Positions 45,055 to 54,796 of a stretch of 64,000 nucleotides of DNA are shown here, piece by piece. The notes beneath the pieces are model-generated. The model was given only the letters and a program-made list of their open reading frames with translations, made no database searches and had not been told where the DNA came from. The translations under genes were made by a program, and so were the position numbers. The DNA lies in assembly GCF_034344865.1 (NCBI RefSeq), contig NZ_CP133774.1, forward strand, positions 4,898,001-4,962,000, in the 5' to 3' direction. Origin of the DNA: Pseudomonas sp. 10S4 (GTDB taxonomy: Bacteria; Pseudomonadota; Gammaproteobacteria; Pseudomonadales; Pseudomonadaceae). How positions within the stretch are numbered: the stretch's first letter is position 1; each line of letters opens with the position of its first letter.

Positions 45055-48000
45055 ACCTGTCCGGACCTTTCATCAAGCGCCCGGTCGCGACCATGTTGCT
45101 GAGCCTGGCGATCATGCTGCTGGGCGGTGTCAGTTTCGGCCTGTTGCCGGTGGCGCCGTTGCCGCAGATGGACTTCCCGGTGATCGTGGTTCAGGCCAGT
45201 CTGGCGGGTGCGAGCCCGGAAGTGATGGCGTCGACCGTGGCCACTCCGCTTGAGCGCTCCTTCGGCTCCATCGCCGGGGTCAACACCATGAGCAGCCGTT
45301 CCAGCCAGGGCTCGACCCGGGTGATTTTGCAGTTCGACATGGACCGCGACATCAACGGCGCGGCGCGGGAAGTGCAAGCGGCGATCAACGCCTCGCGCAA
45401 CCTGCTGCCGAGCGGGATGCGCAGCATGCCGACCTACAAGAAGGTCAACCCCTCGCAAGCACCGATCATGGTGTTGTCGCTGACCTCGGACGTGTTGGAG
45501 AAAGGTCAGCTCTACGACCTGGCCTCGACCATTCTGTCCCAGAGCTTGTCCCAGGTGCAGGGCGTAGGTGAAGTGCAGATCGGCGGCAGCTCCTTGCCAG
45601 CGGTGCGCATCGAGCTCGAACCCCAGGCGCTGAACCAGTACGGCGTGGCGCTGGACGATGTGCGCAATACCATCGCCAACGCCAACGTGCGCCGCCCGAA
45701 AGGCTCGGTCGAAGATGACCAGCGTTTGTGGCAGGTCCAGGCCAATGATCAACTGGAAAAGGCCAAGGATTACGAATCGCTGATCATCCACTACAACAAC
45801 GGCGCGGCCCTGCGCCTGAAGGATGTGGCCAAGGTCAGCGATGGCGTCGAGGACCGCTACAACAGCGGCTTCTTCAACAATGATGCGGCGGTGCTGCTGG
45901 TGATCAACCGCCAGGCCGGCGCCAACATCATCGAGACGGTCAACGAGATCAAGGCGCAGTTGCCGGCGTTGCAGGCGGTGTTGCCGGCCAGCGTCAAACT
46001 GAACCTGGCGATGGACCGGTCGCCGGTGATCAAGGCAACGTTGCACGAAGCGGAAATGACCCTGCTGATCGCCGTGGCGCTGGTGATTCTGGTGGTGTAC
46101 CTGTTTCTCGGTAACTTCCGTGCCTCGCTGATTCCGACGCTGGCGGTGCCGGTGTCGCTGGTCGGTACTTTTGCGGTGATGTACCTGTACGGATTTTCCC
46201 TGAACAACCTGTCGCTGATGGCGCTGATCCTGGCTACCGGGCTGGTGGTGGACGATGCCATCGTGGTGCTGGAGAACATTTCCCGGCACATCGACGAAGG
46301 CGTGCCGCCGATGAAAGCGGCGTACCTCGGCGCCCAGGAAGTCGGCTTCACCTTGTTGTCGATGAACGTCTCGCTGGTGGCGGTGTTCCTGTCGATCCTG
46401 TTTATGGGCGGGATCATCGAAAGCCTGTTTCGCGAATTTTCCATTACCCTGGCGGCGTCCATCGTGGTGTCGCTGATCGTGTCGTTGACCCTGACGCCAA
46501 TGCTCTGCGCGCGTTGGCTCAAGCCGCACACACCGGGTCAGGAAAACCGTCTGCAACGCTGGAGCCAGCGCGTCAATGAATGGCTGGTCGCCAAATACGC
46601 CACCAGCCTCGACTGGGTGCTGCGTCACCGGCGCCTGACATTGCTCAGCCTGCTCATCACCGTGGGTGTCAACGTCGCGTTGTACGTAGTGGTGCCGAAA
46701 ACCTTCATGCCGCAACAGGACACCGGTCAACTGATCGGATTCGTCCGTGGCGACGACGGGCTGTCGTTCAGCGTGATGCAGCCGAAGATGGAGACCTTCC
46801 GACGCGCCGTGCTCAAGGACGATGCGGTGCAAAGCGTGGCCGGTTTCATCGGCGGCACCAACGGCACGAATAACGCCTTCATGCTGGTGCGCTTGAAGCC
46901 GATCAAGGCGCGCAATATTTCTGCGCAAAAGGTCATCGAACGTCTGCGCAAGGAAATGCCCAAGGTCGCCGGCGCTCAGCTGATGCTGATGGCTGACCAG
47001 GACCTGCAATTTGGTGGCGGTCGTGAACAGACCACCTCGCAGTACTCCTACATCATTCAAAGCGCCGACCTGGGCTCGTTGCGCGAGTGGTACCCGAAAG
47101 TCGTCACCGCGCTGCGGGCCTTGCCGGAGTTGACGGCGATTGACGCCCGCGAAGGTCGTGGCGCGCAACAGGTGACGCTGATTGTCGACCGCGACCAGGC
47201 CAAACGCCTGGGAGTCGACATGGACATGGTCACGGCGGTATTGAACAACGCCTATGCCCAGCGACAGATTTCGACAATCTACGACAGCCTCAACCAGTAT
47301 CAGGTAGTGATGGAGGTCAATCCGATATACGCCCAGGATCCGATCACCCTCAAGCAAGTCCAAGTGATCACTTCTACCGGCGCGCGCATTCCCCTGTCGA
47401 CCATCGCTCACTACGAAAATAGCCTGGAAGACGACCGGGTCAGCCACGAAGGCCAGTTCGCTTCCGAAAGCATCTCCTTCGACATGGCCGAAGGCGTGAC
47501 AGTGGAGCAGGGCACCGCGGCTATCGAGCGGGCGATTGCCAAGCTCGGCATGCCGGAAGACGTGATCGTGAAAATGGCCGGGACCGCCGACGCTTTCGCC
47601 GCCACCCAGAAGACCCAGCCATTCATGATTCTCGGCGCGCTGGTGGCGGTGTATCTGGTGTTGGGCGTGCTGTATGAAAGTTACATTCACCCGCTGACGA
47701 TTCTGTCGACGCTGCCGTCGGCTGGGGTCGGTGCGTTGCTGTCGATCTATGCGTTGGGCGGGGAGTTCAGCCTGATCTCGTTGTTGGGGCTGTTCCTGTT
47801 GATCGGGGTGGTGAAGAAAAACGCCATTCTGATGATCGACCTCGCGTTGCAACTGGAGCGGCATCAGGGCATGAGTCCGCTGGATTCGATTCGCAGTGCC
47901 TGCCTGCAACGTCTGCGGCCCATTCTGATGACCACCCTGGCGGCGATCCTCGGTGCACTGCCGTTGCTGCTCAGCCGTGCCGAAGGCGCGGAAATGCGTC

Positions 48001-48158
48001 AGCCGCTGGGCCTGACTATCATCGGCGGGCTGATTTTCAGCCAGGTGCTGACGCTTTACACCACCCCGGTGGTTTACCTCTATCTCGACAAACTGCGCCA
48101 TGGTTTCAACAAATGGCGTGGGGTACGTACCGATGCAGCTCTGGAAACTCCGCTATGA
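45051..48158 (+). CDS. mdtC: RND transporter, MdtC-like
   Basis: The 1035-residue protein is intact: [23 protein letters not shown] start, porter loops, [21 protein letters not shown] in the fourth helix (proton relay Asp pair) and a C-terminal helix block ([22 protein letters not shown]). It pairs with MdtB as a drug and bile-salt-type exporter. Long antisense frames covering it (for example 44979-48101 on minus) are shadows of strong codon bias. Stop overlaps the outer-membrane factor start. Confidence 0.92.
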   Translation: MNLSGPFIKRPVATMLLSLAIMLLGGVSFGLLPVAPLPQMDFPVIVVQASLAGASPEVMASTVATPLERSFGSIAGVNTMSSRSSQGSTRVILQFDMDRDINGAAREVQAAINASRNLLPSGMRSMPTYKKVNPSQAPIMVLSLTSDVLEKGQLYDLASTILSQSLSQVQGVGEVQIGGSSLPAVRIELEPQALNQYGVALDDVRNTIANANVRRPKGSVEDDQRLWQVQANDQLEKAKDYESLIIHYNNGAALRLKDVAKVSDGVEDRYNSGFFNNDAAVLLVINRQAGANIIETVNEIKAQLPALQAVLPASVKLNLAMDRSPVIKATLHEAEMTLLIAVALVILVVYLFLGNFRASLIPTLAVPVSLVGTFAVMYLYGFSLNNLSLMALILATGLVVDDAIVVLENISRHIDEGVPPMKAAYLGAQEVGFTLLSMNVSLVAVFLSILFMGGIIESLFREFSITLAASIVVSLIVSLTLTPMLCARWLKPHTPGQENRLQRWSQRVNEWLVAKYATSLDWVLRHRRLTLLSLLITVGVNVALYVVVPKTFMPQQDTGQLIGFVRGDDGLSFSVMQPKMETFRRAVLKDDAVQSVAGFIGGTNGTNNAFMLVRLKPIKARNISAQKVIERLRKEMPKVAGAQLMLMADQDLQFGGGREQTTSQYSYIIQSADLGSLREWYPKVVTALRALPELTAIDAREGRGAQQVTLIVDRDQAKRLGVDMDMVTAVLNNAYAQRQISTIYDSLNQYQVVMEVNPIYAQDPITLKQVQVITSTGARIPLSTIAHYENSLEDDRVSHEGQFASESISFDMAEGVTVEQGTAAIERAIAKLGMPEDVIVKMAGTADAFAATQKTQPFMILGALVAVYLVLGVLYESYIHPLTILSTLPSAGVGALLSIYALGGEFSLISLLGLFLLIGVVKKNAILMIDLALQLERHQGMSPLDSIRSACLQRLRPILMTTLAAILGALPLLLSRAEGAEMRQPLGLTIIGGLIFSQVLTLYTTPVVYLYLDKLRHGFNKWRGVRTDAALETPL

Positions 48159-49636
48159 CTGACCGTTCGCTTATCACTCTGGCTGCACCAATCGCCATGG
48201 CCCGTGGCTCGCGTTTGTTGAGCCTGGCGCTGTGTGTGGCCATGCTCAGCGCTTGCGCCGTCGGCCCGGACTACCAGCGCCCACCAACCGCGGAACCGGC
48301 GCAGTACAAGCAAGCCGAGGGCTGGCGTCAGGCCAATCCCAGCGATTCCCTGGCCCGTGGCGCCTGGTGGGAGTTGTACGGCGATCAGCAGCTCAACGGC
48401 CTGATCGAGAAACTCAACAACTCCAACCAGACCGTCGCCCAGGCCGAAGCCCGGTATCGGCAGTCCCAGGCCTTGGTCAGCACTGCCCGTGCCGCGTTTT
48501 ACCCAACGGTTGACTTGAGCGCGGGCAAAACCCGCTCCAGTCAGGGCGCCGGCAGCAGCAGTTCCAGCCTGAGCAGTTCCGCCAGCGGTATTCGCGACAC
48601 CTACAACGCTCAGTTGGGCGTCAGTTGGGAAGCGGACGTCTGGGGCAAACTGCGTCGCGGGCTGGAGGCCAACGAGGCCACGGCCGAAGCAAGCTTCGCC
48701 GACCTCGCGGCCATGCGCCTGAGCCAGCAGTCGGAGCTGGTGCAGAACTATTTGCAGTTACGGGTGATCGATCAGCAGAAGCGCCTTCTGGAATCAACAG
48801 TCACGGCGTACGAGCGTTCGCTGCAAATGACCCAGAACCAGTACCGCGCCGGCGTGTCCGGGCGTGATGCGGTGGCCCAGGCCCAGACTCAGCTCAAAAC
48901 CACCCAGGCCAACCTGGTGGACCTGATCTGGCAACGTGCCCAGTTCGAAAACGCCATCGCCGTACTGATCGGCCAGGCGCCGGCCGAGTTCAATCTGGCG
49001 GAAACCGAGGACATCCCGAAACTGCCGCAGATTCCCCTGAGCCTGCCGTCGCAGCTACTTGAACGCCGCCCGGACATCGCTTCCGCCGAGCGCTCGGTGA
49101 TTGCCGCCAACGCCAACATCGGTGTGGCGAAAGCCGCTTACTACCCGGATTTGAGCCTGAGCCTCAGTGGCGGTTACAGCAGCAGTACGTCCAGCAACCT
49201 GTTCAGCTTGCCGAACCGCTTCTGGTCGGTGGGGCCGAAAGTGACGTTGCCACTGTTTGACGGTGGCGCGCGCTCGGCAGAAGTTGATCGCAACGAAGCG
49301 CTCTACGATGAAACCGTGGCCAAGTACCGCCAGACCGTGCTCGACGGCTTCCGCGAGGTGGAGAACTACCTGGTGCAGCTCAAGGTTTATGAAAACGAAG
49401 CGACCGTGCGCCAGGAAGCCCTGGACGCGGCGCGCGACTCCTTGCGCCTGACCCAGAACCAGTACAAGGCCGGGTTGATTGCCTACTTGGACGTGGTCGT
49501 GGTTCAAGCCACCGCGTTGAGCAATGAACAAAGCGTATTGACCGTGTTGCAGAGCCGATTGATTGCCAGCGTGCAGTTGATTGCGGCGTTGGGTGGCGGT
49601 TGGGATGGGCAATTGCAGGTGAGTGACAAGGAATAA
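48155..49636 (+). CDS. NodT-family outer-membrane efflux lipoprotein (TolC/OprM type)
   Basis: ATG 48155 overlaps mdtC's TGA. The 493-residue protein has a lipoprotein signal (LLSLALCVAMLSACAVGPDYQRP, Cys at about 34) and two TolC-like repeats with long helices: QAEARYRQSQALVSTARAAFYP and LTQNQYKAGLIAYLDVVVVQATALSNEQS. It completes the tripartite pump, MdtA-MdtB-MdtC-OMF, in one operon with overlapping genes. Confidence 0.92.
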   Translation: MTDRSLITLAAPIAMARGSRLLSLALCVAMLSACAVGPDYQRPPTAEPAQYKQAEGWRQANPSDSLARGAWWELYGDQQLNGLIEKLNNSNQTVAQAEARYRQSQALVSTARAAFYPTVDLSAGKTRSSQGAGSSSSSLSSSASGIRDTYNAQLGVSWEADVWGKLRRGLEANEATAEASFADLAAMRLSQQSELVQNYLQLRVIDQQKRLLESTVTAYERSLQMTQNQYRAGVSGRDAVAQAQTQLKTTQANLVDLIWQRAQFENAIAVLIGQAPAEFNLAETEDIPKLPQIPLSLPSQLLERRPDIASAERSVIAANANIGVAKAAYYPDLSLSLSGGYSSSTSSNLFSLPNRFWSVGPKVTLPLFDGGARSAEVDRNEALYDETVAKYRQTVLDGFREVENYLVQLKVYENEATVRQEALDAARDSLRLTQNQYKAGLIAYLDVVVVQATALSNEQSVLTVLQSRLIASVQLIAALGGGWDGQLQVSDKE

Positions 49637-49663
49637 CGCAACTTTTGTGGATCGGCGCGATTT

Positions 49664-49783
49664 GTGGCGAGGGAGCTTGCTCCCGTTCGGCTGCGAAGCA
49701 GTCGTAGTCCGGCTAACTCGGTATACCTCAGAGACAAAACGGGGCCGTTTCGCGACCCAACGGGAGCAAGCTCCCTCGCCACA
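49664..49783. repeat. REP pair, class B
   Basis: GTGGCGAGGGAGCTTGCTCCCG at left and CGGGAGCAAGCTCCCTCGCCAC at right; inner TTTCGCGACCCAA resembles other class B copies. Confidence 0.92.
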
Positions 49784-49946
49784 ATGACGGTGTTGAAATA
49801 ACCATTTTTTGACGTCAAACAAGCGCCCCATCGGCTTGATGGCCATTTGATTATTTTGTCAGTGCGTTCTTCCGCGCAATCAGTACAATCGCCGACTTTG
49901 CCCCCGAGAACGGACGCAGTACGGAGGGGCGGTCACGAGAATTATC

Positions 49947-52028
49947 ATGCTCATCGGCACTTATTCCCCCACGCTGGTCTTCATCTCGCTGTGCGTGGCG
50001 ATTCTCGCCTCGTATACCGCCCTGGACCTCACCGGTCGGATTGCCACCACCAAAGGCCTGGCCGTCCACCTGTGGACCGCAGGCGGGGCGGTCGCCATGG
50101 GCATTGGCGTCTGGTCGATGCATTTCATCGGCATGCTCGCGTTCAAATTGCCGATTGATCTGGGCTACGACCTCGGCATCACCGTGCTCTCGCTGGTCAT
50201 CGCCATCCTGTCCTGCGGCTTTGCCTTGTGGCTGGTCAGTCAGCCGAAGCTGCCGGCCTGGCAACTGGCCTTTGGCGCGCTGGTCATGGGCAGCGGGATC
50301 AGCGCCATGCATTACACCGGCATGGCGGCCATGCTCATGCAGCCAGGCATCGATTACGACCCGACCTTGTTCAGCGCCTCGCTGCTGATTGCCATCGGGG
50401 CCTCGGCGGCGGCGTTGTGGATTGCCTTCCGCCTGCGCCAGCACACGCCATACGTGGGCCTGATCCGTGGCGGCGCTGCGGTGATCATGGGTTTTGCCAT
50501 TGTCGGCATGCACTACACCGGCATGGCGGCAGCGCGGTTCCCGGACGGCAGCTTCTGCGGAGCAGCCCTCAGTGGGTTGAGCGGCAAGGGCCTCGACAAC
50601 CTGGTGTTGATCACCACTCTCGCGGTGTTGAGCATTGCCTTGCTGACCTCGATTCTCGATGCCCGCCTGGAAACGCGCACCGCTGACCTCGCTCACTCGC
50701 TGACCGAAGCCAACCGCGAACTCACCCAACTGGCCTTGCACGACACCCTGACCGGCCTGCCGAACCGCACGTTGTTGGCAGACCGCATTGAGTTAGCCAT
50801 GTCGAAGGTACAGGAGCAGGGCGGTTGTTTTGCGCTGATGTTCATCGATCTGGACGGCTTCAAACCGGTCAACGATGCCTTCGGCCACCACATGGGCGAC
50901 CAGTTGTTGCGTGAGGTCGGTTTGCGACTGCGCGAAGACTTGCGCAGCCAGGACACCCTGGCGCGGATTGGCGGTGACGAGTTCGTCTTGCTGGTGCGTC
51001 TGAGCGAGCCAAACGATGCACTGAGCCTGGCGGCTCGTCAGGTCGGCTTGATCGCGCGCTCGTTCCGGGTGGCCGAACATGACCTGCAGATTTCCGCCAG
51101 CGTCGGCATCGCGCTCTACCCGGGCAACGGCCAGACCGCACAAGAACTGCTGATGAATGCCGACGCCGCGATGTACCACGCCAAGGGCGCGGGCAAAAAC
51201 GGCTACAGCTTCTTCGACGCCTCGATGAACAGCAACGCCCGCAAACAACTGCAACTGCTGCAAGACCTGCGCGCGGCCCTGGAACAGCAACAGTTCAGCC
51301 TTTATTACCAACCCAAATTCGACGCCAGCAATGGTCGCCCGGTGGGCGCCGAAGCCTTGCTGCGCTGGGAGCATCCGACCCAGGGCATGCTGTTGCCGGA
51401 CAAGTTCATAGAGCTGGCGGAAAAGACCGGGTTGATCATTCCCATCGGCGAGTGGGTGCTGAACGAAGCCTGCCGGCAGATGCGCGAATGGTACGTGCTC
51501 GGCTACACCGACTGGCGCATAGCGGTGAATCTGTCGGCGTTGCAGTTCTGCCACGCAGGCTTGGTCCAGAGCGTGGCCAAAGCCTTGGCCATGCACCATT
51601 TGCCAGCCAATAGCCTGACTCTGGAAATCACTGAAACCACCGCCATGAGTGACGCCGACGCGAGCATGACCGTGCTTCGGGAGTTGTCGGAAATGGGCGT
51701 CGACCTGTCCATCGACGACTTCGGCACCGGCTATTCGAGCTTGATGTACCTCAAGCGCCTGCCGGCCAACGAACTGAAAATCGACCGTGGGTTTGTTCGC
51801 GATCTGGAGCACGACAGCGATGACGCTGCCATCGTTTCGGCGATCGTTGCGCTCGGTCAGGCGCTGGGTTTACGGATTGTCGCGGAAGGGGTCGAGACCG
51901 GCGTGCAGCAGGACTTCCTGACCAAACTGGGTTGCGATTCGCTGCAGGGTTACTTGCTGGGGCATCCGCTGCCGGCGGAGCGCTTCATGATCGACATTCA
52001 CCGTGGCGAGCAACAGGCCACAGGCTGA
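49947..52028 (+). CDS. MHYT-GGDEF-EAL membrane protein (cyclic-di-GMP turnover)
   Basis: The 693-residue protein has seven N-terminal membrane helices with three MHYT-type sensor motifs (SMHFIGM, AMHYTGM, GMHYTGM; residues about 55-195), suggested to bind copper and sense diatomic gas. A GGDEF domain with intact ARIGGDEFVLL (about residue 345) and LTGLPNR precedes an EAL domain with intact GAEALLRW and FGTGYSSLMYLKRLP. Both enzyme halves look catalytic, so it could make and degrade cyclic-di-GMP. Start ATG 49947 lacks a strong RBS. Monocistronic between REP elements. Confidence 0.92.
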   Translation: MLIGTYSPTLVFISLCVAILASYTALDLTGRIATTKGLAVHLWTAGGAVAMGIGVWSMHFIGMLAFKLPIDLGYDLGITVLSLVIAILSCGFALWLVSQPKLPAWQLAFGALVMGSGISAMHYTGMAAMLMQPGIDYDPTLFSASLLIAIGASAAALWIAFRLRQHTPYVGLIRGGAAVIMGFAIVGMHYTGMAAARFPDGSFCGAALSGLSGKGLDNLVLITTLAVLSIALLTSILDARLETRTADLAHSLTEANRELTQLALHDTLTGLPNRTLLADRIELAMSKVQEQGGCFALMFIDLDGFKPVNDAFGHHMGDQLLREVGLRLREDLRSQDTLARIGGDEFVLLVRLSEPNDALSLAARQVGLIARSFRVAEHDLQISASVGIALYPGNGQTAQELLMNADAAMYHAKGAGKNGYSFFDASMNSNARKQLQLLQDLRAALEQQQFSLYYQPKFDASNGRPVGAEALLRWEHPTQGMLLPDKFIELAEKTGLIIPIGEWVLNEACRQMREWYVLGYTDWRIAVNLSALQFCHAGLVQSVAKALAMHHLPANSLTLEITETTAMSDADASMTVLRELSEMGVDLSIDDFGTGYSSLMYLKRLPANELKIDRGFVRDLEHDSDDAAIVSAIVALGQALGLRIVAEGVETGVQQDFLTKLGCDSLQGYLLGHPLPAERFMIDIHRGEQQATG

Positions 52029-52036
52029 TTGATCTT

Positions 52037-52157
52037 GTGGCGAGGGAGCTTGCTCCCGCTCGGCTGCGAAGCAGTCGTAGTTCCAGGCGGCTCGGTACCA
52101 TTGGAAGAATGCAGGGCGCCGCTTCGCGACCCAGCGGGAGCAAGCTCCCTCGCCACA
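52037..52157. repeat. REP pair, class B
   Basis: GTGGCGAGGGAGCTTGCTCCCG and GCGGGAGCAAGCTCCCTCGCCAC form perfect inverted arms. Confidence 0.92.
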
Positions 52158-52277
52158 AGGAAGCAGTTCGCCACAGGGCAGTGTTGTCGCTGATGGTAGA
52201 TGCAGGTCATGCAAAACCCGTCAATGGCGGTTATTCTTGCCTCCGACTGCTTAAGTTTGAAACGGGGGAACGTCAGC

Positions 52278-53024
52278 ATGGAAAAAGTCATCGTCATCAC
52301 CGGCGGCAGCCGAGGTATCGGCGCCGCCACGGCGTTGTTGGCCGCCGAGCAGGGTTATCGGATCTGTATCAACTATCAAGCTGACGAAAAAGCCGCGCAA
52401 AGCGTGCTGGAACAAGTCCGTGCCTTGGGCGCACAAGCGATTGCAGTGCGCGCTGATGTCAGCATCGAAGACGAAGTGATCGCCATGTTCCAACGGGTCG
52501 ACACTGAACTGGGCCGGGTCACCGCATTGGTGAACAACGCCGGCACCGTCGGGCACAAGTCCCGGGTCGACGAAATGTCCGAATTCCGCATTCTCAAAAT
52601 CCTCAAGACCAACGTCCTGGCGCCGATCCTCTGCGCCAAGCACGCGATCCTGCGCATGTCGCCCAAGCATGGCGGGCAGGGTGGCAGCATCGTCAATGTG
52701 TCGTCGGTGGCTGCACGGTTGGGGGCGCCGAGCGAATACGTGGATTACGCCGCGTCGAAAGGTGCGCTGGATACCTTCACCATTGGCCTTTCGAAGGAAG
52801 TGGCGGGCGAGGGGATTCGCGTCAACGCAGTGCGGCCCGGTTACATCTACACCGACTTTCACGCGTTGAGCGGCGACCCGGATCGGGTCAGCAAACTGGA
52901 ATCGGCGATCCCGATGGCCCGTGGCGGCCGGCCTGATGAAGTGGCAGAGGCGATTGTCTGGTTGTTGTCGGATAAGGCTTCTTATGCGACGGGGACTTTT
53001 GTTGATCTTGGTGGTGGGCGTTAA
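52278..53024 (+). CDS. Short-chain dehydrogenase/reductase (SDR)
   Basis: ATG 52278 (MEKVIVITGGSRGIGAATALL) gives 248 residues; the longer frame to 52200 lacks the fold. Cofactor motif TGGSRGIG (8-15), NNAG (about 88-91), and catalytic Ser (IVNVSSVAARLG), Tyr and Lys (YVDYAASKGAL) are all present. Arg13 suits NADPH. It belongs to the classical SDR group often annotated as glucose dehydrogenase or 3-oxoacyl reductase-like; substrate unknown. RBS GGGGGAACGTCAGC. Confidence 0.9.
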   Translation: MEKVIVITGGSRGIGAATALLAAEQGYRICINYQADEKAAQSVLEQVRALGAQAIAVRADVSIEDEVIAMFQRVDTELGRVTALVNNAGTVGHKSRVDEMSEFRILKILKTNVLAPILCAKHAILRMSPKHGGQGGSIVNVSSVAARLGAPSEYVDYAASKGALDTFTIGLSKEVAGEGIRVNAVRPGYIYTDFHALSGDPDRVSKLESAIPMARGGRPDEVAEAIVWLLSDKASYATGTFVDLGGGR

Positions 53025-53054
53025 GCCTTAAGGTTTGCGTTGCTCGAACGGGCC

Positions 53055-53151
53055 TCTTCGCGAGCAAGCCCGCTCCCACAATGGATTGATGTGAACACAT
53101 TATTTGTGAACACCACCGAACCCCTGTGGGAGCGGGCTTGCTCGCGAAGGC
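53055..53151. repeat. Two class A REP units in outward order
   Basis: TCGCGAGCAAGCCCGCTCCCAC (53058-53080) comes first and GTGGGAGCGGGCTTGCTCGCGA (53126-53148) second, the reverse of the order in the other REPINs here, about 45 bases apart. Confidence 0.8.
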
Positions 53152-53175
53152 AATGGACCAGGCAACATCAAACTG

Positions 53176-54585
53176 TCAGAACGACCGCACTATCCGCCCC
53201 AACGTTTCCATCGCCTTCTCCGCAGCTTCACTCCACGGGCTGCCATAGTTCAACCGAATACAATTCCTGAAGCGCCGGGTCGGTGAAAAGATCGGCCCCG
53301 GCGCGATGCTGATGCCTTGGGCCAGCGCCATCTGAAACAACTTCAACGAGTCCATCTGCGGTGGCAGTTCCAGCCACAGGAAGTAGCCGCCGGCCGGTTG
53401 GCTGACGCGGGTCTGTGCCGGGAAGTAGCGGGCGATGGCGGCGAGCATGGCGCTTTGCTGTTCTTCCAGGGCGTAGCGCAATTTGCGCAGGTGCCGGTCG
53501 TAGCCGCCGTGTTGCAAGTAGTCGGCGATGGCCGCCTGGGCCGGCATCGAGGCGCAGAGCGAGGTCATGAGTTTCAGGCGTTCGATTTTCTGCGCGTAGC
53601 GCCCGGCAGCGACCCAACCGATGCGGTAGCCAGGGGCCAGGCTCTTGGCGAACGAACCGCAGTGCATCACCAACCCTTCAGTGTCGAACGCCTTGGCCGG
53701 TTTTGGCGCCTGCTGACCGTAATAGAGCTCGGCGTAGACGTCGTCCTCGATCAGCGGCACCTGATGGCTGCGCAGCAGTTCCACCAGTTCCTGCTTCTTC
53801 GCCTCGGGCATGGTCGCGCCCATTGGGTTCTGGAAACTGGTCATGCACCAGCAGGCCTTGATCGGGTGGCGCTCCAGGGTTTGCGCGAGCACGCCGAGGT
53901 CGATGCCGTCACGCGGGTGCACCGGGATTTCCACCGCTTTGAGCTTCAGGCGCTCCAGCACTTGCAGGCTGGCATAGAACGCCGGGGCTTCGATGGCCAC
54001 CAGGTCGCCGGGTTCGGTGACGGCTTGCAGGCACAGGTTCAACGCTTCGAGGGCGCCGTTGGTGATCAGCAGTTCTTCCATCGGCAACATCAGGCCGCCG
54101 ACCATGTAGCGCAGGGCGATCTGCCGGCGCAACTGCGGGTTGCCCGGCGACATGTCGGTGACGACCATGCGCGGGTCCATTTCCCGGGCGGCACTGGCCA
54201 GGGAGCGGGACAGGCGTTGCAGCGGAAACAACGTTGGGCTGGGGAACGCTGAGCCGAACGGGACGGTGGTCGGGTCCTTGATCGAGTCGAGCACCGAAAA
54301 CACCAGTTCACTGACGTCGACTTCGGTGGACTCGTTGACCTGGCTGCTGATCACTGGCTCCGAGAACGGGCTCGGGGCGTGGGTGTTGACGAAGTAGCCG
54401 GAGCGCGGACGGGCGCGGATCAGGCCGCGACGTTCTAGCAGGTAATAGGCCTGGAACACCGTGGATGGGCTGACCCCGTAAGTCTGGCTGGCGTAGCGCA
54501 CCGATGGCACGCGCTGGCCAGGGCCGAGGACGCCGGAGCGGATCAGTTCAGCGATGTCATCGGCGAATTTTTCGTAGCGTTTCAT
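53176..54585 (-). CDS. MocR-type (GntR-HTH/aminotransferase) regulator, PA4132/MpaR-like
   Basis: ATG 54585 (MKRYEKFADDIAELIRSGVL) gives 469 residues. An N-terminal winged helix (PSVRYASQTYGVSPSTVFQAYYLLERRGLIRARPRSGYFV in outline, residues 29-68) is fused to a fold-type I aminotransferase domain with PLP Lys in GSFAKSLAPGYRIGW. It is adjacent and upstream of ccoG in order, as PA4132 (mpaR) is to PA4131 in P. aeruginosa, where it lies in the ccoN4/NirB-like cluster. MocR proteins usually activate neighbouring genes, so it is the best candidate for the shared promoter element. Confidence 0.85.
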   Translation of the reverse strand: MKRYEKFADDIAELIRSGVLGPGQRVPSVRYASQTYGVSPSTVFQAYYLLERRGLIRARPRSGYFVNTHAPSPFSEPVISSQVNESTEVDVSELVFSVLDSIKDPTTVPFGSAFPSPTLFPLQRLSRSLASAAREMDPRMVVTDMSPGNPQLRRQIALRYMVGGLMLPMEELLITNGALEALNLCLQAVTEPGDLVAIEAPAFYASLQVLERLKLKAVEIPVHPRDGIDLGVLAQTLERHPIKACWCMTSFQNPMGATMPEAKKQELVELLRSHQVPLIEDDVYAELYYGQQAPKPAKAFDTEGLVMHCGSFAKSLAPGYRIGWVAAGRYAQKIERLKLMTSLCASMPAQAAIADYLQHGGYDRHLRKLRYALEEQQSAMLAAIARYFPAQTRVSQPAGGYFLWLELPPQMDSLKLFQMALAQGISIAPGPIFSPTRRFRNCIRLNYGSPWSEAAEKAMETLGRIVRSF

Positions 54586-54623
54586 CGAGTGCCCGGGTTG
54601 AATTGATTCATGTGGTGCGCTTT

Positions 54624-54760
54624 TGTGGCGAGGGAGCTTGCCTGTGGTGAGGGGCTTGCCCCGTTGGGCCGCGAAGCGGCCCCTCCAATTCTTCAGACAT
54701 ATCGCGCTGCCCGGTCTACGACTGCTTCGCAGCCGAACGGGGGCAAGCCCCCTCGCCACA
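54624..54760. repeat. REP cluster, class B
   Basis: A partial unit GTGGCGAGGGAGCTTG is followed at once by a second GTGGTGAGGGGCTTGCCCCG, then the right arm GGGGGCAAGCCCCCTCGCCAC. It looks like one unit inserted into or duplicated beside another. Confidence 0.85.
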
Positions 54761-54796
54761 GAGACCGCGCCTGACAAAGGTCGGCATCTTAACGGC

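Noticed and set aside
44979..48101. 1040-codon antisense frame over mdtC
   Set aside because: It mirrors the strong third-position GC bias of the real gene, has very odd His/Gln/Arg composition and no family features.
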